From Thermoleophilaceae bacterium (GTDB lineage: Bacteria; Actinomycetota; Thermoleophilia; Solirubrobacterales; Thermoleophilaceae), in contig JAUJNZ010000007.1 of the NCBI GenBank assembly GCA_030447905.1, forward strand, positions 126,263-190,262: a DNA stretch of 64,000 nucleotides, written 5' to 3'. The notes under the pieces are model-generated. The model did no database searches. It was given only the letters and a program-made list of their open reading frames with translations, and was not told where the DNA came from. How positions within the stretch are numbered: the stretch's first letter is position 1; the number at the start of each line of letters is the position of its first letter. This document shows, one piece after another, positions 48,587 through 58,147 of this stretch. The translations under genes and the position numbers were made by a program.

Positions 48587-50563
48587 GTGAGAAAGCAAGT
48601 GCTCGTCGCGGTCGACCGCGGCGAAACCAGAGTCGGCATCCTCGAGGCCGAGGGAGAGCCGCAAGCCGTCACGACGGCTGACGCGCAGGAAAGCGAGGAC
48701 GGAGGGAACGGCAGCCGGCGTCGTCGCGGCCGTCGTCGCGGTCGCGGCGGCGCGCCGGCGGCGGGAGGGCCCGAGGAAGCGCACAGCGCCGACGGCTCCC
48801 CGTGGCGCGCCGCCGAGCTCTACGTCGAGCGGCGCGGCCGTCGTTCGATCGCGGGCAACATCTACAAGGGGCGCGTCGACAACGCTCTCCCCGGGCTCGA
48901 GGCCGCCTTCGTCGACATCGGCCTCGAGAAGAACGGCTTCCTGCACGTCGACGACATCGTCATGCCGGGAGTCGAGGTGCAGCGCCGGGGGCGGGGAGGC
49001 GGGAAGGGCCAGAAGATCGCCCAGCTGCTCAAGCCCGGCCAGGAGATCCTCGTGCAGGTGGTCAAGGACCCGCTCAAGACCAAGGGCGCCCGCCTCTCCA
49101 TGGAGCTCTCGATCGCCGGGCGCTACCTGGTCTACGTACCCAACGGCGAGGGGGTGGGAGTCTCCCGCCGCCTCGATGACCGCGAGCGCGAACGCCTGCG
49201 CCGGGCGGCCAAGGGGCTCGAGCTCGGGGAGGGTGGCGCGATCGTCCGCACCGCCGCGCAGGGAGCGACCCGTGAGGACCTCGAGCGCGAGATCCGCTAC
49301 CTGCACAAGCTGCACGAGATCCTCGAGCAGCGCACGCAGGAGAGCCGGGCTCCGGCGATGGTGTTCCAGGAGGCCGACCTCTCGGTCCGCGTCGTGCGCG
49401 ACATCTTCTCGGCCCAGTTCGAGCGCGCGGTCGTCGACGACGAGGGCCAGCACCGCCGACTGACGTCCTTCTTCACCCGTACGGCTCCCGAGCTCGTGGA
49501 CCGCGTGGACCTCTACACCGGCGAGGAGCCGCTCTTCGAGCGCTTCGGGGTCGAGGAGGCGGTGCTCTCGACGCTCAACCGCCGCGTCGACCTCCCCTCG
49601 GGCGGCTACCTGATCGTCGACTACGCCGAGGCGATGACCGTGATCGACGTCAACTCGGGCTCGTTCACCGGCCGAGGCCGCGGCGCTCGGCTCGAGGACA
49701 CGATCACCCGGACCAACCTCGAGGCCGCCGATGAGGTCGTGCGCCAGCTGCGCCTGCGCGACATCGGCGGGATCATCGTCATCGACTTCATCGACATGGC
49801 GCGGGCGCGCAACCGTGACCAGGTCCTGAAGGTGCTGCGTGGCGCGCTCGACCAGGACCGCACGAAGACCTACGTGGTCGAGATCTCGCCCCTCGGCCTC
49901 GTGGAGATGACGCGCCAGAACGTGACCGAGGGGGTCCGCGAGATCCTCACCAAGGAGTGCCCGACGTGCGAGGGCGAGGGCGTCGTGCTCTCCGAGGAGA
50001 CGGTGGCGCTGGACGTCGAGCGGCGCCTGCGCGAGCTCGTCGCCGAGCGGCCGCAGCCCGACGCCTTCCTGGTCGCCGTGCATCCCGCCGTGGCCGGCGC
50101 CCTCCTGCGGGGTCCGGGCGTGCCGCAGCTGATCGAGCTCGAGCAGGAGCTCGGCCGCCACTTCCACTTCGAGGGCTCGGAGTCGCTGGCAATCGACCAC
50201 TTCGAGGTCATGCTCGACGGCTCGCGCGATGAGGTCGAGGAGCGCGCCCTGCCCTTCCAGACCGGTCAGGAGGTCCTCGTGACCATCGACGAGCCGCATA
50301 TGTACAACGACGACGACGCGGTCGCCAAGGTCGACGGCTACATCGTCTCGGTGGCCGGCGCGGGGCGCATGATCGGCGAGCAAAGGCTTGTGCGCATCGA
50401 GCGGGTGGGGCGTGCGGCCGCGGACGCCTCGCTCGTGGACTCCGCCGACGGCGCCGAGCCGGCGGGCGCCGACGATGACGATGATCGTTCCGCGCGCCGG
50501 CGCCGCCGCCGCGGGCGGGGCTCGCGGTCGCACGCGGACGCGGTGGCCGAGGGGGCGGACTAG
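48587..50563 (+). CDS. rng: Ribonuclease E/G
   Basis: 658 residues from a GTG. An Arg-rich insert (about 40-55) precedes the S1 RNA-binding domain (GNIYKGRVDNALPGLEAAFVD, NGFLHVDD). The catalytic RNase-H-like part has MTVIDVNSGSFTGRGRG and GGIIVIDFIDMARARNRD, carrying the Mg-binding Asp residues, and the zinc link is CPTCEGEG. The C-terminal tail is Arg-rich. It processes rRNA and mRNA 5' ends. Two fragments of carotenoid genes separate it from rplU, where these genes are usually adjacent. Confidence 0.94.
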   Translation: MRKQVLVAVDRGETRVGILEAEGEPQAVTTADAQESEDGGNGSRRRRGRRRGRGGAPAAGGPEEAHSADGSPWRAAELYVERRGRRSIAGNIYKGRVDNALPGLEAAFVDIGLEKNGFLHVDDIVMPGVEVQRRGRGGGKGQKIAQLLKPGQEILVQVVKDPLKTKGARLSMELSIAGRYLVYVPNGEGVGVSRRLDDRERERLRRAAKGLELGEGGAIVRTAAQGATREDLEREIRYLHKLHEILEQRTQESRAPAMVFQEADLSVRVVRDIFSAQFERAVVDDEGQHRRLTSFFTRTAPELVDRVDLYTGEEPLFERFGVEEAVLSTLNRRVDLPSGGYLIVDYAEAMTVIDVNSGSFTGRGRGARLEDTITRTNLEAADEVVRQLRLRDIGGIIVIDFIDMARARNRDQVLKVLRGALDQDRTKTYVVEISPLGLVEMTRQNVTEGVREILTKECPTCEGEGVVLSEETVALDVERRLRELVAERPQPDAFLVAVHPAVAGALLRGPGVPQLIELEQELGRHFHFEGSESLAIDHFEVMLDGSRDEVEERALPFQTGQEVLVTIDEPHMYNDDDAVAKVDGYIVSVAGAGRMIGEQRLVRIERVGRAAADASLVDSADGAEPAGADDDDDRSARRRRRRGRGSRSHADAVAEGAD

Positions 50564-50617
50564 ATGAGGGGTTCCGACTCTAGGCCTTCGACCGATCAGC
50601 CAGCTCGCGCACTCCGA

Positions 50618-51843
<1,226 letters not shown>

Positions 51844-51854
<11 letters not shown>

Positions 51855-52098
51855 GAAGGGACTCGGATCGAGTCGCAACGGACGCGACTCCCAGGCACAG
51901 CGCCTCGGCGTCAAGATCTTCGCCGGCCAGCGGGTGACCGGCGGCGAGATCATCGTCCGCCAGCGCGGCACGCGCTTTCGCCCCGGCGACGGCGCCGGAA
52001 TCGGCAAGGACGACACGATCTTCGCCGCGCGGGCAGGCACGGTCGAGTTCAAGACCGGCCGGCGCGGACGGACGATCTCGGTCGTGGCGCCGGAGTAG
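51844..52098 (+). CDS. rpmA: 50S ribosomal protein L27, apparently started at ATC
   Basis: 84 residues in frame with [38 protein letters not shown] and [13 protein letters not shown], clearly L27. The expected initiator position is ATC (51844-51846); there is no ATG, GTG or TTG near it. A strong ribosome site GAGGAGG (51831-51837) is six bases before the ATC, ideal spacing. The gene overlaps the rplU end by 11 bases. Either a rare ATC start (as with AUU in infC) or an ATG-to-ATC sequence error. Confidence 0.93.
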
Positions 52099-52127
52099 TT
52101 CACGGGGCGTCTCTGCGCCCTCGCCGC

Positions 52128-53441
52128 GTGCTCCAGGACCGGGCCAAGATCTTCGTCCAGGCCGGCGCCGGAGGCGACGGCGCCGTATCCTTCCGCCGTG
52201 AGGCCCACGTTCCCCGCGGCGGGCCCGATGGGGGCGACGGCGGACGGGGCGGCGATGTGGTGCTCGTCTGCGATCCCTCCCTGCGCGACCTCGGTCACTT
52301 CCGTGGCCGCGCCCACTTCAGGGCGGCGCGCGGCGGGCACGGCGAGGGCTCGAACCGCCACGGAGCCAGTCCGGGTCCGCTCGAAGTACCCCTTCCACCC
52401 GGCACGCTGGTCGAGGACCCGGTCCACGAGGTCACCTACGACCTGCGGGCGGCCGGGCAGCGGGCGCTGGTCGCCCGCGGCGGCTCGGGCGGGCGCGGCA
52501 ACCGCCACTTCACGACGCCCACGCGCCAGGCCCCGCGCTTTGCCGAGCGCGGGCTGGCGGGCGAGGAGGGCTGGATCGAGCTGCGGCTCAAGCTGCTCGC
52601 CGACGCGGGTCTGGTCGGGCTTCCGAACGCCGGCAAGTCCTCGCTGCTCGCGCGGCTCACGCGCGCGCAGCCCCGGGTGGCCGACTATCCGTTCACGACG
52701 CTCGAGCCGGTGCTCGGCGTGCTGGACGCGGGAGAGCGCCAGCTCGTGCTCGCCGACATCCCGGGGCTCATCGAGGGGGCGCACGAGGGCGCGGGCCTGG
52801 GCCACGACTTTCTCGCCCACGTCGAGCGCACGCGCCTGCTGGTGCACGTGCTCGATCTGGCGCCGGTCGACGGGTCCGACCCGGTGTCCAACCACGCGAC
52901 CGTCGAGGCCGAGCTCGCCGGCCACCGGGCCGGGCTCGAGCGCCTTCCGAGGGTCCTCTGCCTGTCCAAGGCCGACCTCGTCCCCGACGAGGACGCCCGA
53001 GCCGCCGCGGCGGCCTGGCGCGAGCGGCTCGGGGAGGCAGTGCTCGAGGTCCTCGTCACCTCGGCGGCGACGGGGAGCGGGCTCGACGAGCTGACGAGCG
53101 CGATCCTCGGGGCCGTGCCGGTCGATCCGGCCCCCGCCGCGGAGCTCGGCGCGCACGACGTCGACACCCCCGCATGGCACCGCGTCTACCGCCCGGGGCG
53201 CGGCGAGTCGTTCGCCGTCGAGGCGACGGGGGAGAGAGCGTTCCGGGTCACCGGCGCGGACCTCGAGCAGCTCCTCGCCCGCCACGACCTCGCCAATCCC
53301 GACGCCCTGCGCTACCTCGAGGAACGGCTGCGCGGGATGGGGGTGATCCGCGCGCTCGAGGCCGCGGGATTCGAGCCGGGCGACGACGTCGAGATCGCCG
53401 GCACGGTGTTCGATCTCGATCCCGGCGCGCCGCTGCGCTGA
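52128..53441 (+). CDS. obgE: GTPase ObgE/CgtA
   Basis: 437 residues from a GTG. The glycine-rich Obg domain (1-157, GAGGDGAVSFRREAHVPRGG) is followed by the G domain with GLPNAGKS (164-171), DIPGLIEGAHEG and a NKxD variant SKAD, and by the C-terminal OCT domain (about 345-420, RVYRPGRGESFAVEATG). It acts in 50S ribosome assembly and the stringent response. Start fixed by MLQDRAKIFVQAGAGGDG. Confidence 0.95.
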   Translation: MLQDRAKIFVQAGAGGDGAVSFRREAHVPRGGPDGGDGGRGGDVVLVCDPSLRDLGHFRGRAHFRAARGGHGEGSNRHGASPGPLEVPLPPGTLVEDPVHEVTYDLRAAGQRALVARGGSGGRGNRHFTTPTRQAPRFAERGLAGEEGWIELRLKLLADAGLVGLPNAGKSSLLARLTRAQPRVADYPFTTLEPVLGVLDAGERQLVLADIPGLIEGAHEGAGLGHDFLAHVERTRLLVHVLDLAPVDGSDPVSNHATVEAELAGHRAGLERLPRVLCLSKADLVPDEDARAAAAAWRERLGEAVLEVLVTSAATGSGLDELTSAILGAVPVDPAPAAELGAHDVDTPAWHRVYRPGRGESFAVEATGERAFRVTGADLEQLLARHDLANPDALRYLEERLRGMGVIRALEAAGFEPGDDVEIAGTVFDLDPGAPLR

Positions 53442-53445
53442 GTCG

Positions 53446-53868
53446 TCAGCCGAGGTCCGCGGTGAACCGCAGGTGGTCGGGCTGAAACCGGTAGCCCCGC
53501 GCTGTCCAGAACCCGAACGCGGGCTCTTCGTCTCTGGCCACGATCGCGGCCAGCCGGACGGCCCCGCGCGCCCGTAAGCGGTCTTCGCCGATTCGCACGA
53601 GCTCGGTGGCGAGCCCACGGCGGCGGTAGTCGGGCCTTACCGCCAGCCGGTGAAAGCTTCCGCGCCAACCGTCCCAGGCCGCGATGATCGAACCGACGAG
53701 CGTCCCCTGCGACTCCGCGACGACGAGGGCGGCGGGATCGTGGTTCAGGAGGACCGCGAGCGACTCGCAGTCATCGGTGGGTGTCGGGACGCTGTCTGCG
53801 GCCCGCCACAGCTCGAGCAGGGCGGCGATGTCGGCGCGAGCTCCCTCGCGGGTGTGCCAGCTGGTCAA
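53446..53868 (-). CDS. GNAT family N-acetyltransferase
   Basis: 140 residues. The acetyl-CoA loop VRPDYRRRGLATELVR (motif A, RxxGxA type) follows the strand FHRLAVRPD. EEPAFGFWTARGYRFQPD forms motif B. Typical small GNAT acetyltransferase of unknown substrate. It lies on the opposite strand between obgE and proB, convergent with obgE. Confidence 0.82.
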   Translation of the reverse strand: MTSWHTREGARADIAALLELWRAADSVPTPTDDCESLAVLLNHDPAALVVAESQGTLVGSIIAAWDGWRGSFHRLAVRPDYRRRGLATELVRIGEDRLRARGAVRLAAIVARDEEPAFGFWTARGYRFQPDHLRFTADLG

Positions 53869-53908
53869 GGGGCCAGAGATATCAGGCGGCCGCGAGGCGG
53901 CCGCGGCC

Positions 53909-53914
53909 TAACCT
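53909..53914 (+). promoter_or_regulatory. -10 box of proB
   Basis: TAACCT, six bases before the proB ATG, after a GC palindrome (GGCGGCCGCGAGGCGGCCGC region). Leaderless start inferred. Confidence 0.35.
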
Positions 53915-53920
53915 CTGGCC

Positions 53921-55015
53921 ATGCCCCCCGTCGTGGTCAAGCTGGGCTCGAGCGTGGTCTCCGAGGAGGCGGGCCCTGTCCGCCCCGACGTGATCGGGCG
54001 GATCTGCTCCGAGGTGGCGGAGCTGCACGCCGGCGGCGACGCGCTGGTGATCGTCACCTCGGGCGCGATCGCCCGGGGGATGGGAGTGATGGGGCTCGCC
54101 GTGCGCCCCCGAGACATGGACGAGCTGCAAGCGGCCTCCGCGGTCGGGCAGGGCAAGCTGTATCGCATCTACGACGACCTCCTGCAGGGCCACGGGGTGC
54201 CGACCGCCCAGGTCCTTCTGACCTTCTTCGACATGTCGGCACGCACGCACTACCTCAACGCGCGCGGGACGCTCCGGCGGCTGATCGACTGGGGCGTCGT
54301 CCCGGTGATCAACGAGAACGACACCACGGCCACCGACGAGATCTCCTTTGGCGACAACGACTTCCTGGCCGCCCAGGTGGCGATCCTGGTCGGCGCCGAG
54401 CTGCTGCTCCTGCTCACCGACACCGACGGGCTCCACACCGCCGACCCCAATCGCGACCCGGAGGCCGAGCTCGTGTCCGAGGTGTCCGACTTCGAGGCGC
54501 TCGGAGACCTCCAGATCGGCGCCGCGAGCTCGCCGCTCGGCTCGGGCGGCATGCGGTCGAAGGTGGTGGCCGCCGAGATGGCCACCGCGGCCGGCATTCC
54601 CACGAGGATCCTCAACGGCCTGCGGACCGGTGCGCTCCTCGCCGCCCGCCGCCGGGAACCGATGGGCACGCACTTCCATCCCCAGTCGACGCGGGTCTCG
54701 AGCTTCAAGCTGTGGCTGAAATACGCAAAGCCGAGCCACGGACGCCTGCTCGTCGACTCCGGCGCCGAGCGCGCGCTGCGCGAGCGAGGGACGAGCCTGC
54801 TGCCGGTGGGGGTGCGGGCGGTCGAGGGCGACTTCAACGCCGGAGACGCCGTCGTCGTGGTCACCGACGGCGCCCGCCTGATCGGCAAGGGCATCGTCAA
54901 CTACTCGGCCGGCGAGCTGCACCGGATCAAGGGGCTCAAGACCGCCGACGTGCAGGCGGTGGTTCCGCGTCCGAGTGCCGCCGCGGTACACCGCGACTAC
55001 TTCGTGCTGGACTGA
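53921..55015 (+). CDS. proB: Glutamate 5-kinase
   Basis: 364 residues. KLGSSVVS is the ATP loop, VTSGAIARGMGVMGL follows, VINENDTTATDEISFGDND is the substrate loop, LTDTDGLHTADP and GSGGMRSKVVAA complete the kinase. A C-terminal PUA domain (from about 275, HGRLLVDSGAERALRERG) is present, as in most bacterial forms. It phosphorylates glutamate, the first step of proline synthesis, and is followed by proA. Confidence 0.96.
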   Translation: MPPVVVKLGSSVVSEEAGPVRPDVIGRICSEVAELHAGGDALVIVTSGAIARGMGVMGLAVRPRDMDELQAASAVGQGKLYRIYDDLLQGHGVPTAQVLLTFFDMSARTHYLNARGTLRRLIDWGVVPVINENDTTATDEISFGDNDFLAAQVAILVGAELLLLLTDTDGLHTADPNRDPEAELVSEVSDFEALGDLQIGAASSPLGSGGMRSKVVAAEMATAAGIPTRILNGLRTGALLAARRREPMGTHFHPQSTRVSSFKLWLKYAKPSHGRLLVDSGAERALRERGTSLLPVGVRAVEGDFNAGDAVVVVTDGARLIGKGIVNYSAGELHRIKGLKTADVQAVVPRPSAAAVHRDYFVLD

Positions 55016-55065
55016 TGAGGGGCTCCGAAGCGCGGCCTCCGCAGGGACGGGTACGCTTGACCGAC

Positions 55066-56337
55066 ATGGCCGTCGAGACCTTCTCCGTCGCCGAGACCTG
55101 CGCCGAGGCCAAGCGGGCTTCGCGCACGCTCGCGCGGCTCGACGCGGCCGCCAAGGACGCCGCGCTGCTGGCCATGGCCGACGCTCTCGAGGAGCGCGCC
55201 GACGAGGTGCTCGAGGCCAACGCGCGCGACGTGGAGGCCGGGGCCGAGGGCGGCCTCGGCGACGCGCTGCTCGACCGGCTCGCCCTGACGCCCACCCGCC
55301 TCGCGGGGATGGCCGGCGACGTCCGCCGCATCGCCGCCCTGCCCGACCCGGTCGGCGAGGGGATCGAGGCGCGCCGGTTGCCCAACGGGCTCGACCTGCG
55401 CAAGGTACGCGTGCCCCTCGGGGTCGTCGCCGTGATCTATGAGGCGCGGCCGAACGTGACCATCGACTGCTCGGCGCTGTGCCTGAAGTCGGGCAACGCG
55501 ATCGTCCTGCGCGGCTCCTCGATCGCCGAGCACTCGAACGCCGTGCTCGCGGCGGTGGCGGCCGAGGCGGTCGCCGCGGCCGGGCTGCCGGAGGGATCGG
55601 TCTCGCTCGTCGCCGGGGGCGGACGCGAGGCGCTCGCCGAGCTCGCCACCCGCTCGGAGTCGGTCGACCTGATCATCCCGCGGGGCGGGGAAGGGTTGAA
55701 AGCCGCCCTCTCCGCGGTTGCGACCATCCCGGTGATCTACGCCGCGGCGGGCAACTGCCACGTCTACGTCGACGCGAGCGCCGACCTCGACCAGGCGCGG
55801 GCGATCATCCTCAACGCCAAGCTCCAGCGCCCGGGCACCTGCAACTCCGCCGAGACCCTGCTCGTGCACCGCGACGCCGCTCCCGAGTTCCTGCCTGGCG
55901 CGCTCGCCGACCTGTGCGCCGCGGGCGTAGAGCTGCGCGTGGACGGGCGAGCCCGCGCGCTCGCCGGCGCGGCGGAGGACTCGCTCCTCGACGCCGAAGA
56001 AGAGGACTTCGCCACCGAGTTCCTCTCCCTCGTGCTTGCCGTCGGCGCGGTCGACTCGGTCGAGGAGGCGATCGAGCACGTGAACCGCTACGGCAGCGGC
56101 CACTCCGAGGCGATCGTCACGTCGTCGGTCGAGGCTTCGCGCGCCTTCACGGCCGGAGTTGATGCGGCCTGCGTCTACGTCAACGCCTCGACACGCTTCA
56201 CCGACGGCGGCGAGTTCGGCCTGGGCGCCGAGATCGGCAACTCGACCCAGAAGCTCCACGCCCGCGGACCGATCGGGCTCCGCGAGCTCTGCACCTCCAA
56301 GTACGTGGTCGAAGGCGCGGGGCACACGCGCGCTTAG
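55066..56337 (+). CDS. proA: Gamma-glutamyl phosphate reductase
   Basis: 423 residues. Reduces gamma-glutamyl phosphate to the semialdehyde with NADPH. The catalytic Cys259 is in QRPGTCNSAETLL. IYEARPNVTIDCSALCLKSG and LRGSSIAEHSN are typical. The ATG at 55066 matches the family N-terminus and has TACGCT eight bases upstream. An in-frame ATG at 55015 overlapping the proB stop (TGATG) is an alternative, adding 17 unconserved residues. Confidence 0.95.
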   Translation: MAVETFSVAETCAEAKRASRTLARLDAAAKDAALLAMADALEERADEVLEANARDVEAGAEGGLGDALLDRLALTPTRLAGMAGDVRRIAALPDPVGEGIEARRLPNGLDLRKVRVPLGVVAVIYEARPNVTIDCSALCLKSGNAIVLRGSSIAEHSNAVLAAVAAEAVAAAGLPEGSVSLVAGGGREALAELATRSESVDLIIPRGGEGLKAALSAVATIPVIYAAAGNCHVYVDASADLDQARAIILNAKLQRPGTCNSAETLLVHRDAAPEFLPGALADLCAAGVELRVDGRARALAGAAEDSLLDAEEEDFATEFLSLVLAVGAVDSVEEAIEHVNRYGSGHSEAIVTSSVEASRAFTAGVDAACVYVNASTRFTDGGEFGLGAEIGNSTQKLHARGPIGLRELCTSKYVVEGAGHTRA

Positions 56338-56352
56338 CGAGGTCGCGAGCGC

Positions 56353-56967
56353 TTGCGGCTCGGCATCCTCGGCGGCGCCTTCAACCCGCCTCACCTCGGC
56401 CACCTGGTGTGCGCGCAGGAGGCGGCCGTCCGGCTCGAGCTCGATCGGGTCCTGCTCGTGCCGGTGGGCGAGGCACCACACCGAGAGGTCGACGAGGATC
56501 CCGGGGGGGAGGCCCGCCTCGAGCTCTCTCGGGCGGCGACCGGCGACGACGACCGGCTCGGCTGCTCGCGGGTCGAGCTCGACCGTGCCGGTCCGTCCTA
56601 CACGGTCGACACGCTGCGGGCCCTGCGCGACGAGGGCGACGATGACGAGGAGCTCGTGCTGATCCTGGGCGCCGACCAGGCGGCCGAGCTGCCGAGCTGG
56701 CGCGAGCCCGAGGGCGTCCTGGGGCTAGCCGAGGTGGCGGTCGTAGAGCGTGCGGGTCTCGGGGCGGAGCCGGTGCGCGCCCGCGTCGAGGGCTTGGCCG
56801 GCGCGGAAAGGGTGGGATTCTTCTCGATGCCGAGGATCGACGTCTCCTCAACGCTCGTGCGCCAGCGGGTGGCCGACGGGCTTCCGGTCCGCTACCTCGT
56901 GCCCGACGCCGTGCGAAGCCTGATCGCCGAGCGCGGCCTCTATCGCCCGAGGGTGGGGACGCCGTGA
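56353..56967 (+). CDS. nadD: Nicotinate-nucleotide adenylyltransferase
   Basis: 204 residues from a TTG. GGAFNPPHLGHL is the nucleotidyltransferase HxGH region, LILGADQAAELPSW is the nicotinate-binding part, and the second motif DVSSTLVRQRV completes the ATP site. It converts nicotinate mononucleotide to the dinucleotide. The stop overlaps the rsfS start. With pncA upstream, the salvage route is partly present. Confidence 0.93.
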   Translation: MRLGILGGAFNPPHLGHLVCAQEAAVRLELDRVLLVPVGEAPHREVDEDPGGEARLELSRAATGDDDRLGCSRVELDRAGPSYTVDTLRALRDEGDDDEELVLILGADQAAELPSWREPEGVLGLAEVAVVERAGLGAEPVRARVEGLAGAERVGFFSMPRIDVSSTLVRQRVADGLPVRYLVPDAVRSLIAERGLYRPRVGTP

Positions 56968-57377
56968 GCGCCCCGGACGCGGCACGCGGTCCCCGGCGCG
57001 CCGGCGAGGCCCCTCGGGCGGCCGCGACCGCTCTCGACAGCCTCGCGCTCGCCGAGCTGATCGCGGAGATCGCCGCCGACCGTAAGGCCCTCGACATCCG
57101 GCTCGTCGACCTCCGCGGCCTCGTGGCCTACACCGACACGCTGGTCGTCTGCAGCGGCAACACCGAGCGCCAGACCAAGGCGATCCACGACGCGATCTAC
57201 CTCCGGCTCAAGGACGACCACGGCTTGCTTCCGCGCCGCGTCGAGGGCGAGCGCGAGGCGCGCTGGATCCTCATGGACTACCTCGACTGCGTCGCGCACG
57301 TCTTCACCCCGGAGGCGCGGACGTTCTATCGGCTCGAGCAGCTCTGGGGCGAGGCGCCGGCGCGGTCGGTGGGGTAG
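56964..57377 (+). CDS. rsfS: Ribosomal silencing factor RsfS
   Basis: 137 residues from a GTG overlapping nadD by four bases. The conserved pattern DIRLVDLRGLVAYTDTLVVCSG, then VEGEREARWILMDYLDCVAHVF, is diagnostic. It binds L14 on the 50S subunit and blocks joining in starvation. An N-terminal Ala/Arg-rich leader of about 25 residues is extra. Confidence 0.94.
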   Translation: MSAPDAARGPRRAGEAPRAAATALDSLALAELIAEIAADRKALDIRLVDLRGLVAYTDTLVVCSGNTERQTKAIHDAIYLRLKDDHGLLPRRVEGEREARWILMDYLDCVAHVFTPEARTFYRLEQLWGEAPARSVG

Positions 57378-57392
57378 GCGTTTACGTCCGAA

Positions 57393-57994
<602 letters not shown>

Positions 57995-58147
57995 ACGGTT
58001 TCGGCGTATCCGCGCAGTCCGCTCAAGCTCCTCTTGTACCGAACCTTCCGCTGCCCGTCGTTAGCCACTCGAACGAGGTCTCGAGAGCCTGGCGGGCTCG
58101 TCTTGCACGTAGGAGGTAACCCGCCCGCCGATAACCTGCTCAGCGCC

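Noticed and set aside
48584-50533. 649-codon minus-strand frame opposite rng
   Set aside because: Shadow of a complete RNase E/G gene in a GC-rich genome.
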